A program made the translations under genes and the position numbers. A stretch of 64,000 bases of DNA from Dyadobacter sediminis (lineage in GTDB: Bacteria; Bacteroidota; Bacteroidia; Cytophagales; Spirosomataceae), in NCBI RefSeq assembly GCF_005860765.1, contig NZ_VCEI01000011.1, forward strand, positions 806,001 through 870,000. The letters are read 5' to 3'. How positions within the stretch are numbered: the first letter of the stretch is position 1; each line of letters opens with the position of its first letter. The notes under the pieces were generated by a model. That model worked only from the letters and a program-made list of their open reading frames with translations, ran no database searches and was not told the origin of the DNA. Below, piece by piece: positions 56,987 through 64,000 of the stretch.

Positions 56987-57694
56987 TTACTTTCCATGAC
57001 ATATGGTAATCTGGGCAGCGTGCGAACGGTCATTTTGAGGATACCGGATCAAAACACCGCGTAGGACAAGCCAGCAGCCGGCTATGGCAATGACTACCGG
57101 CGTGAACCGGTGAAAGCGGGATCGAAGCGATGGCGTGAACCTGTTTTTGAATAATCCAATCGCCAGCATCATGGGCAATGTGCCTAACCCGAATATAAAC
57201 ATGTACATTGCGGCACCGGGTACATTGCCGGTGGCGGCGGAACTTGCCAGCGCAAGGTAAACCAACCCGCAAGGCAGCAGTCCATTCAAAATTCCCAGAA
57301 AAAACCTTCCGCGCATTTTACGGCTTTGCAACACACCCGACATCTTTTTTTTCAGACAGGTGATTACGGCAGACCAGATTGCAGGCGGATGCAGCCACAA
57401 GCCAAGGTTTTTTGGCCAGAGCACATAACCCAGCATTCCCATCCCGGCGATGACCGACAAATAATTGAGATAACCCATCCATGCCACCACATTTCCTAAA
57501 AGGCCGACGACAGCCCCGAGCATTGCATAAGACAGCGCCCGGCCGGTGTTATAAAGCAGTAACCCATTCACTTTCCGCCAGCGGTTTCCTGCCTGATCCG
57601 GCAGGGCCAGCGCAATGGGGCCACACATGCCGATGCAATGAAAACTGCTCAGCAATCCCATCGATACTGCGAGATAAAGTAATGCACCGTTCAC
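56987..57694 (-). CDS. Sulfite exporter TauE/SafE-family membrane protein (cbb3 cluster)
   Basis: The 235-residue protein has six hydrophobic segments. The N-terminal MGLLSSFHCIGMCGPIALAL is the HCxGMCG motif seen in proteins of this family encoded in cbb3 clusters, which are thought to handle copper in cytochrome oxidase assembly. A second pattern, LNGLLPCGLVYLALASSA, repeats in the second half. It is 7 bases downstream of fixH and in the same operon. Confidence 0.88.
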   Translation of the reverse strand: MNGALLYLAVSMGLLSSFHCIGMCGPIALALPDQAGNRWRKVNGLLLYNTGRALSYAMLGAVVGLLGNVVAWMGYLNYLSVIAGMGMLGYVLWPKNLGLWLHPPAIWSAVITCLKKKMSGVLQSRKMRGRFFLGILNGLLPCGLVYLALASSAATGNVPGAAMYMFIFGLGTLPMMLAIGLFKNRFTPSLRSRFHRFTPVVIAIAGCWLVLRGVLIRYPQNDRSHAAQITICHGK

Positions 57695-57701
57695 AAATCC
57701 G

Positions 57702-58151
57702 CTATTTTACATGGCTAATGGTTACAACATCTTCATTCCAGAAAGTCTGATCGCCGCTTTTCCAGTCAATTTGCAGACGGTAAGTGCCGTCCGGAATATC
57801 CGCAGCAGAAATAAACTGTACGCCGCCGGCTGCCGAAACGGCATATTGCCGGTCGTTCCTGTCATTGGACGGACAGTAAAGTCGTATCTGGCCCGACAAA
57901 GATTTCTGTTCCAGATTCGCCGGATAATTGACAGTAATTCCATGGCCGTCTACTTTCCAGACCAGCGGCTCGCTTAAAGCCCTGGCCCGTTTTACCTTAT
58001 CGATCTTGTCCTGGAATTGAAGTTCTTCTTCATAGTAATGTTCGGTCGCCAGGTCGATTTTCTGCCCGACGCTCATGGTAACCAATAACAGGATCATGGC
58101 CACAAATCCCAGATAAAGCGTTACAATTCCGACTCCCCAATTGATTTTCAT
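57702..58151 (-). CDS. fixH: FixH family protein (CcoH)
   Basis: The 149-residue protein has one N-terminal membrane helix (VTLYLGFVAMILLLVTMSVG) and a periplasmic domain with the FixH-type sequence (ATEHYYEEELQFQDKIDKV, and QFIDWKSG-like C-terminal strand region QIDWKSGDQTFWNEDVV). FixH/CcoH stabilises the cbb3 complex during assembly. It lies between ccoG and safE, 2 and 7 bases from its neighbours. Confidence 0.92.
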   Translation of the reverse strand: MKINWGVGIVTLYLGFVAMILLLVTMSVGQKIDLATEHYYEEELQFQDKIDKVKRARALSEPLVWKVDGHGITVNYPANLEQKSLSGQIRLYCPSNDRNDRQYAVSAAGGVQFISAADIPDGTYRLQIDWKSGDQTFWNEDVVTISHVK

Positions 58152-58153
58152 AA

Positions 58154-59563
58154 TTACTCTCCGGCTAAAAACAGCGTTTCAAATTCTTCCAGCAGCTTAT
58201 TTTCTTCGTACACGGCAAGCTTCAGAACCGTCTTTCTTTTCTTCAGATCTGCTCTGGGAACGTTGATGAACAAAGTCCCTTCCGACATTCCCGCCGCTTC
58301 CAGTGTGAGGTCCGGACTGCCTGCAAAGATCAGTTTACCCTCCGCATCTTTCAGCCGGATGTCAGGCTTTACGACATGATTGGTTTTGTTGAAAATCTTG
58401 AATGTATACAGGTTGCTGACCGTGCCGTCGCCATTTTCTATAAACTGGCTTCCCGGTGCGCGGAGCAGTAAAGTCTGCGTATCCGTCCTCGACACAATGG
58501 CAAATCCCAGCACCGACCAGAGCAATACAAGCACAGCCGCATAGCTGATTACACGCGCGGTGACGAGCTTGCCGGTTTTATTTACGATTGCATTTTCCGA
58601 AGTATAGCGGATCAGGCCGGTTTCAAGACCGACTTTATCCATGATCGTGTCGCAGGCATCCATGCAGGCTGTGCAGTTCACGCATTCCATCTGGAGGCCG
58701 TTCCGGATATCAATCCCCACCGGACATACCGCCACGCATTGGTGACAGTTAATGCAATCGCCTTCCGTTCTTTTCTGTCCTTTGTGCATTTTTCCACGCG
58801 GCTCGCCACGCCCGTAATCGTAGCCGACCACGATTGTATTGCGATCCATAAATACACTCTGCAAGCGGCCGTACGGGCATACTACCGTACAGGCCTGATC
58901 CCGGAGCCAAGCAAAATTGAAATAAAACAATGCGGTAAAACCAATGATCCCGGAGAACAGGACCAGGTGATTTTCTATGGGTTCGCGAATGATTTTTACC
59001 AACTCGTCCGTTCCGATCACATAAGCCAGCAACAGGTTGGCGATTGCAAAAGAGATCAGCAGGAAAAGGACGTATTTGGTTCCTTTTTTAAGGATTTTGG
59101 CTTTTGTCCAGGGCGCTTTGTCAAGCAATTTCTGTTTGGTCGCGTCCCCTTCGATGGCATATTCGATCTTGCGGAACACCATTTCCATGAACACCGTCTG
59201 CGGACAAGCCCAGCCACACCATAACCTTCCCAGGATGCTTGTAAAGAGCACAATGAAAACCATAAAGGAAAGCATGGCAAGCCCGAAAATCCAGTAATCC
59301 TGCGGACCGATGAAGATGCCGAACAGAATGAACTTTCGCGCCAGTACGTTGAAAAGCAACAGCGGCTGATCATTCACCCGGATAAAAGGCCCTGAAAAAA
59401 GCAGGGTTAAAATCAAAACAGTAAACCAGACCCTCCGGTTGTGCCATTTGCCTTTTGGCTTTTGAGGATAAATCCAGTTCCGCTTCCCGTCCTTGTTCAC
59501 AACGTTGAACTGATCGCGGAAAGAAGGGTCGTGGCCGGAAGTAGCAAAGGTTTGAGAACTCAT
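58154..59563 (-). CDS. ccoG: cbb3 oxidase accessory protein CcoG
   Basis: The 469-residue protein starts at the ATG at 59563 (a GTG lies six codons upstream). It has membrane segments in the N-terminal half and two 4Fe-4S ferredoxin motifs (CINCHQCVAVCPVGID and CVNCTACMDACDTIM), with an Ig-like C-terminal domain. CcoG is involved in copper reduction for cbb3 assembly. A conserved C-terminal Ig-like region is typical of the family (FixG/RdxA). Confidence 0.95.
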   Translation of the reverse strand: MSSQTFATSGHDPSFRDQFNVVNKDGKRNWIYPQKPKGKWHNRRVWFTVLILTLLFSGPFIRVNDQPLLLFNVLARKFILFGIFIGPQDYWIFGLAMLSFMVFIVLFTSILGRLWCGWACPQTVFMEMVFRKIEYAIEGDATKQKLLDKAPWTKAKILKKGTKYVLFLLISFAIANLLLAYVIGTDELVKIIREPIENHLVLFSGIIGFTALFYFNFAWLRDQACTVVCPYGRLQSVFMDRNTIVVGYDYGRGEPRGKMHKGQKRTEGDCINCHQCVAVCPVGIDIRNGLQMECVNCTACMDACDTIMDKVGLETGLIRYTSENAIVNKTGKLVTARVISYAAVLVLLWSVLGFAIVSRTDTQTLLLRAPGSQFIENGDGTVSNLYTFKIFNKTNHVVKPDIRLKDAEGKLIFAGSPDLTLEAAGMSEGTLFINVPRADLKKRKTVLKLAVYEENKLLEEFETLFLAGE

Positions 59564-59596
59564 TGTATTGGTGCGTTGCACTTGGTTAAGCCGGAT

Positions 59597-60622
59597 TTAA
59601 TTTGCGGCAATTTTTTCATCCGTCATCAGTTCTCCCTGCGGCTCTTTCGGATTGGCCGGCGTTGATCCTTTCAGCGTCATAACATAACTCGCCACTTTCT
59701 GGATATCCGTTGGCGAAAGCTGTTTTTCCCAGGAAATCATTCCTTTTTCAGGCACGCCGTATTTGATCGTTTTGAAAATATTCTTAATGCCGGTGCCGTG
59801 CAGCCAGTAGTTGTCTGTCAGGTTCGGGCCTACCGTTCCGCCGCCGTCCATGCCATGGCAGGCCGAGCATTTTTCCTGAAAAGTTTTCTTTCCCTCGCTT
59901 ACTATTGCCGGATCGGTAAGCTGTGCAACGTTGTTTTCGTCCATGCTGGCGCCTACCTTTTCCATATAGATCTTTTTGTCAATCTCCGCCTGCGCCATTT
60001 CCTTGTCCAGCTCCGCCAGTTGAAAATCGCCGATTCCGCTGTAGTAGTAAGCAAAGTAAGCAATGGCGATCACGATCGTACCCGCAAAAAGCGATTGCAG
60101 CCACGGCGGCATACGGTTATCGAGTTCATGAATGCCGTCGTAGTCATGGCCTTCAATAATCAGGTGTTTTTCATCTGCCGGCATGACGCTCATTCCTGCA
60201 AATTTTCTCCACCAGGAAATCGTTTCCCTCGTTTTGCTCTGAGCCGCTTTCTTATTTTTAGTAAACTTATTCAAAGTACTTAAAGCACTTGCCAGCGTAA
60301 TAACCAGCTGTACGGCAACGAAAAACGACACAACCAGCAACAGATAGAGCACGATTTCAGTACCGCTGATGTTCTGTATTTCGGCTATGGGCGCCTGTGC
60401 AAAAGCAGAAACGGAGATCATCAGTAAGACAGCAACGGTCAAAATACCTTTTTTGATGACTCCATCGTTCAGCGGCATGCTTTCCAGTTTCTTCAATGTC
60501 TTTTTGTCCATCCGTAAAACAAAAACAAGCAGCGACACAAAGAAGAGAAAAAAGATAATGAGCGAAATGAGCGGATAAATGCTTATTCCGGATATGGTTT
60601 CGAGGTAGTTACGAAATTTCAT
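59597..60622 (-). CDS. ccoP: cbb3 oxidase mono-haem subunit with CcoQ-like N-terminus (CcoQP)
   Basis: The 341-residue protein has an N-terminal CcoQ-like hydrophobic segment (residues about 15-37, ISIYPLISLIIFFLFF), a second signal-peptide-like stretch (ILTVAVLLMISVSAFAQ, residues 60-76), two further helices (about 90-110 and 180-195) and one cytochrome c domain (Cys252, Cys255, His256, CSACHG). Standard CcoP has two haems; only one is present. The arrangement suggests a fusion of CcoQ to CcoP. It lies 3 bases downstream of ccoNO. Confidence 0.9.
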   Translation of the reverse strand: MKFRNYLETISGISIYPLISLIIFFLFFVSLLVFVLRMDKKTLKKLESMPLNDGVIKKGILTVAVLLMISVSAFAQAPIAEIQNISGTEIVLYLLLVVSFFVAVQLVITLASALSTLNKFTKNKKAAQSKTRETISWWRKFAGMSVMPADEKHLIIEGHDYDGIHELDNRMPPWLQSLFAGTIVIAIAYFAYYYSGIGDFQLAELDKEMAQAEIDKKIYMEKVGASMDENNVAQLTDPAIVSEGKKTFQEKCSACHGMDGGGTVGPNLTDNYWLHGTGIKNIFKTIKYGVPEKGMISWEKQLSPTDIQKVASYVMTLKGSTPANPKEPQGELMTDEKIAAN

Positions 60623-60625
60623 GAT

Positions 60626-62776
60626 TTACTTTTCAGTTTTAATATCCGTTCCCAGTCTTTGCAGATAGGCAATCAGAGCAATGATTTCCTTGTTTTCGGC
60701 TGTTTTGATTCCGCTTTGTCTGAGCCGCGCCTGTATTTCTTTGGACTGTTTATGCAATTCGGCATTGGCAATCTTGTCATAATCTTTTTCGTATGGCACG
60801 CCCAGCGTCTGCATGGCGCGGATCTTCGCAGCAGTTGTGGTGGTATCGAGATTGTCTTCCAGCAGCCAGCCATAGCGGGGCATAATGGAGCCGGGCGACA
60901 TGCTTGCGGGATCTTCCATGTGATTGTAATGCCAGGAGTCGGGGTATTTCCCTCCTACCCGGTGCAGATCCGGACCGGTCCTTTTGGAGCCCCACTGGTG
61001 CGGGTAATCGTATACAAATTCGCCGGATTTGGAATACTCTCCGTAACGTTCGATTTCGGAGCGGAACGGACGTATCATTTGCGTATGGCACACATAGCAG
61101 CCTTCCCGTACGTAAATATCGCGTCCTTGCAATTCCAGCGGCGTATAGGGTTTAACGGCCGTAATCGTCGGAACATTGGAGTCAATCATAAAAGTCGGGA
61201 TCATTTCGACCATGCCGCCGATGGCTACTGCGACCAATGCAAATACGGTCAAAGTCAAAGGCTTGCGTTCAAACCATCTGCGGTGCCAGTGTTCGCTTTT
61301 TTCAGTGTGCCAGATGGCTTTCAACGGCAAGGCGCGTGCCGTTTCAGTGGCAATCAATGTACCTTTCAGGGCCGTCATCCAGAGGTTGTAGATCATGACC
61401 ACAAAACCGATGATGTACAGCGTGCCGCCTACGCCGCGCAGAAAATACAAGGGTTTCAGTTGCGTCACGGTTTCCAGGAAGTTAGGGTATTTCAAAAGTC
61501 CTTCCTGCGTAAACTCCTTCCACATCGAGCTTTGTACCCAGCCCGCCCAGTACATGGGAACCGTATAGAATACAATGCCGAGCGTACCGATCCAGAAATG
61601 GAAATTGGCAGCCTTCTGCGAGTATAACGGACGTCCATATATGCGCGGGAAAAGCCAGTACAAAATCCCGAAAGTCAGAAAGCCGTTCCAGCCCAGCGCG
61701 CCCACATGCACGTGCGCCACGATCCAGTCGGTATAGTGTGCAATGGCGTTTACATTCTTGAAAGAAAGCATGGGTCCTTCAAACGTTGCCATTCCGTAAG
61801 CGGTAATTGCCACAACCATAAATTTCAGGACTACATCCTCACGCACGCGGTCCCACGCGCCGCGCAGCGTCATCAGCCCGTTGATCATTCCTCCCCACGA
61901 AGGCGCGATCAGCATGACGGAAAAGACGGTTCCCAAGGTTTGCGCCCATTCCGGAAGCGCCGTATAAAGCAAGTGGTGAGGTCCTGCCCAGATGTACAGA
62001 AAAATCAGCGCCCAGAAATGAACAATAGAAAGCCGGTAGGAATAAATAGGCCGGTTGGCTGCTTTGGGCAGAAAATAATACATCAGACCCAGATAAGGCG
62101 TAGTCAGGAAAAAGGCTACGGCATTGTGTCCGTACCACCATTGTACCAGTGCATCCTGCACGCCTGCATAAACGGAATAACTTTTGAAAAGGGAGATCGG
62201 TAACGCCATGCTGTTGACCACGTGCAGCATGGCAACGGTTACAAAAGAGGCAATGTAAAACCAAACTGCCGCATAAATGTGCTCGGTCCGGCGGTTGATC
62301 GTCGTCATGATGATGTTGATCAGCGCGGCAACCCATACTACGGCAATGGCCACATCAATAGGCCATTCCAGTTCGGCGTATTCCTTGGAAGTGGTCAGCC
62401 CCATTGGAAGTGTGATTGCTGCGGCAAGGATAATGAACTGCCATGCCCAGAAATGCAGCCTGGCAAGTACCGGACTCCATATCGGTGTCCGCAAAACCCT
62501 GGGAACCGAATAATATAATCCGGTGAAAAAGCCGTTTCCTACAAAGGCAAAAATCACCGCATTGGTATGCAGCGGCCGGATGCGGCTGAAAGTCAGAAAG
62601 GGAAGATCCATGTTCAGGCCGGGGAAAACCAGCTGAAAGGCAGCAAGCAACCCGACCAGCATGCCGATAAGACCAAACAAAATGGTGGCAATCGCAAAAT
62701 CCCGTACAATGCGGTTATCATATTGAAAATCATCCAGTTCAACAGGAACGAGTTCAGGATGCGGAACGTTTGACAT
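60626..62776 (-). CDS. ccoNO: cbb3-type cytochrome c oxidase subunits I and II fused (CcoNO)
   Basis: The 716-residue protein joins CcoN (residues about 1-480) and CcoO (about 500-716). CcoN carries the haem and CuB histidines: His70 (PLHTNAV), His217 (YGHNAVAF), His267-His268 (GPHHLLY) and His355/His357 (AHVHVGALGW). CcoO carries haem c (Cys560, Cys563, His564 in CYVCH). It reduces O2 with high affinity and pumps protons. The CcoN-CcoO fusion is usual in Bacteroidota. Confidence 0.96.
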   Translation of the reverse strand: MSNVPHPELVPVELDDFQYDNRIVRDFAIATILFGLIGMLVGLLAAFQLVFPGLNMDLPFLTFSRIRPLHTNAVIFAFVGNGFFTGLYYSVPRVLRTPIWSPVLARLHFWAWQFIILAAAITLPMGLTTSKEYAELEWPIDVAIAVVWVAALINIIMTTINRRTEHIYAAVWFYIASFVTVAMLHVVNSMALPISLFKSYSVYAGVQDALVQWWYGHNAVAFFLTTPYLGLMYYFLPKAANRPIYSYRLSIVHFWALIFLYIWAGPHHLLYTALPEWAQTLGTVFSVMLIAPSWGGMINGLMTLRGAWDRVREDVVLKFMVVAITAYGMATFEGPMLSFKNVNAIAHYTDWIVAHVHVGALGWNGFLTFGILYWLFPRIYGRPLYSQKAANFHFWIGTLGIVFYTVPMYWAGWVQSSMWKEFTQEGLLKYPNFLETVTQLKPLYFLRGVGGTLYIIGFVVMIYNLWMTALKGTLIATETARALPLKAIWHTEKSEHWHRRWFERKPLTLTVFALVAVAIGGMVEMIPTFMIDSNVPTITAVKPYTPLELQGRDIYVREGCYVCHTQMIRPFRSEIERYGEYSKSGEFVYDYPHQWGSKRTGPDLHRVGGKYPDSWHYNHMEDPASMSPGSIMPRYGWLLEDNLDTTTTAAKIRAMQTLGVPYEKDYDKIANAELHKQSKEIQARLRQSGIKTAENKEIIALIAYLQRLGTDIKTEK

Positions 62777-62802
62777 AACTCAGGTAAAATTTGGTGAATG
62801 GC

Positions 62803-62973
62803 TTACTTGTCTTTTCTGTTGGATTTTTCGCTGACCGGATCATCCAGTAAAATCCGTATCGAAGGTGTATAGTCGTCGTCATAATGTCCTTTTTTGACCG
62901 ACCAGATGAAAGCACTTAAAAATGCGGCAGCAATAAAAAGGCTGGTGATGATCATGACATAAAATGCGCTCAT
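62803..62973 (-). CDS. ccoS: cbb3 oxidase assembly protein CcoS
   Basis: A 56-residue ORF from ATG 62973 to TAA 62803. One membrane helix (FYVMIITSLFIAAAFLSAFI) is followed by a short charged tail with KKGHYDDDYTPS, typical of CcoS. It lies 26 bases upstream of ccoNO and 93 bases after the P-type ATPase gene, the normal cluster position. Confidence 0.9.
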   Translation of the reverse strand: MSAFYVMIITSLFIAAAFLSAFIWSVKKGHYDDDYTPSIRILLDDPVSEKSNRKDK

Positions 62974-63066
62974 AGGAAGGAGGGTTTAAGTGTCTTTTGT
63001 TATTCAAAACTACCCGATCGCGCCGGTCGGCGTGATGATGACGGATACTGCAGGCGATGATTTTGG

Positions 63067-64000
63067 TCAGTCCCTGAAAATTCGTCTGGCTGCCAGCTTG
63101 CTGGCCGCAGTGGTAAAGGCAACAATCGTGATCAGACTGACCGGCATCAGAATGGCCGCAAACACGGGAGACAATTTCCCGCCGATTGCAAAGAAAAGAC
63201 CCAGAATATTGTAGATAAGCGAAATGGCAAAGCTGGCCTTGATGATTTTCTGCCCTGCCTTCGCCAGCTTTATAAATGCGGGTAAGCGCGAAAGCTGACG
63301 GCCTTCCATGATCATATCGCAGGAAGGCGAGAAATCAGCGGTATCATCAGAAACTGCCATGCCTACATTGCTCTGCCGCAAAGCACCGGCATCGTTCAGG
63401 CCGTCGCCGATCATCAGCACATTTCTGTGATGGCTATTTTGCAGATTTTTGATGAATTCCAGTTTTTCATCCGGTTTCCGGTTAAAAAGAAGGCTTGCTT
63501 CATGGCCGAAAACCTTGCTTAGGAAATGCGGGTCGGCAGGCTTGTCACCGGAGAGCAGAAAAGTTTGAAATCCGTATTTCCGAAGTGCTGAAATGGCTTC
63601 GGGCAAATTACTGCGGTATTGAATCCGGATTGCGAAAAACCCGAGCACCACTTGATCAATGGCGACATACACCTTTGAAGATGAATAGTCTGCATTATTT
63701 TCAGAAGATGCACCGACCCATTCCGCAGAGCCAAGCCGTATTTCCTGTTTTCCCCGAAGCACCTGAATGCCCGCTCCACGGACTTCTGAATAATTTTCCA
63801 GGCTTCGTCTGCTAATCTGGATATGTGCAAGATTTCCCACGATCATCCGGCTGAGCGGATGGGAGGATTGTGATGCAACCGTCTTGATGATAATCAGCTC
63901 GTCATCGGATAATTCCTTGCCGACAAACTGCACGTCGGCTTCTTCGGACCGGGTAATGGTGCCTGTCTTGTCAAAAACAACCGTATCAATGTGCGACAAG
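63067..64000 (-). CDS. Heavy-metal (copper) P-type ATPase, C-terminal part; runs off the window
   Basis: The visible 311 residues start at the phosphorylation motif (VVFDKTGTIT) and go on to the hydrolysis motif GDGLNDAGALR and the last membrane helices (FAISLIYNILGLFFAIGG). The N-terminal metal-binding and transport domains lie outside the window. In cbb3 clusters this gene is ccoI/fixI and delivers copper to the oxidase. It is complete at its 3' end. Confidence 0.9.
   Translation of the reverse strand, partial: LSHIDTVVFDKTGTITRSEEADVQFVGKELSDDELIIIKTVASQSSHPLSRMIVGNLAHIQISRRSLENYSEVRGAGIQVLRGKQEIRLGSAEWVGASSENNADYSSSKVYVAIDQVVLGFFAIRIQYRSNLPEAISALRKYGFQTFLLSGDKPADPHFLSKVFGHEASLLFNRKPDEKLEFIKNLQNSHHRNVLMIGDGLNDAGALRQSNVGMAVSDDTADFSPSCDMIMEGRQLSRLPAFIKLAKAGQKIIKASFAISLIYNILGLFFAIGGKLSPVFAAILMPVSLITIVAFTTAASKLAARRIFRD

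Overview
The window looks like a Bacteroidota chromosome, probably a Cytophagales member of the Dyadobacter/Spirosoma type. The evidence is two large proteins with type IX secretion (T9SS) C-terminal tails, a DUF349 protein, SusE-like and outer-membrane barrel proteins, a fused CcoNO cbb3 oxidase subunit, TAnnTTTG-type promoters and an absence of strong Shine-Dalgarno sites. The genus is inference from gene style; no marker gene in the window settles it.

Layout. 0.2-4 kb: MscS channel, secreted VOC protein and three small unrecognised proteins. 4.3-13 kb: two convergent T9SS-secreted proteins (Kelch; giant malectin/beta-propeller) that share the same N-terminal domain, separated by a bidirectional terminator. 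13-14.6 kb: nearly empty, with one 38-codon-scale membrane ORF. 14.6-30.6 kb: mostly housekeeping (GNAT, a tandem tRNA-Lys array with a broken third copy, CHRD lipoprotein, DEAD-box helicase, CbpA/CbpM, VF530, Gfo/Idh/MocA oxidoreductase, Ada-like protein, miaA, citrate synthase, pdxH, DUF349 protein, tRNA-Thr). 30.8-33 kb: TlpA-like thioredoxin and a barrel protein. 33.7-42.4 kb: a minus-strand carbohydrate cluster (serine hydrolase, sugar dehydrogenase/cytochrome c, GH36 alpha-galactosidase, two CE1-like esterases). Upstream of it, 42.4-45.4 kb is a gene graveyard: an IPT/TIG remnant, a cassette-like gene beside a 26-bp palindrome, a decayed higBA toxin-antitoxin pair, a truncated lipoprotein and a frameshifted tetR. 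45.4-50.4 kb: alpha/beta hydrolase, DNA/RNA non-specific endonuclease, a T9SS-tail remnant and a MacB/FtsX-type permease. 50.6-53.3 kb: a PAS histidine kinase and a response regulator fused to a Crp-like module. 53.7-55.4 kb: a large unrecognised cysteine-containing protein. 55.5-64 kb: a minus-strand cbb3 oxidase biogenesis block read as P-type ATPase (partial), ccoS, ccoNO, ccoQP-like, ccoG, fixH, safE-like, hemN.

How the genes work together. The right end is a nearly complete microaerobic respiration module: copper delivery, oxidase, ferredoxin-type assembly factor and oxygen-independent haem synthesis. The two-component pair beside it is a plausible regulator, although it has no FNR-type cysteine cluster. 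The carbohydrate cluster probably removes galactosyl and acyl side groups from plant polysaccharide and oxidises the released sugars, but its upstream part has decayed and its dehydrogenase gene carries a frameshift. The most interesting unexplained items are the unrecognised 582-residue protein next to hemN, the chromosomal relative of phage homing-endonuclease-type proteins upstream of miaA, and the decay zone at 42.4-45.4 kb.
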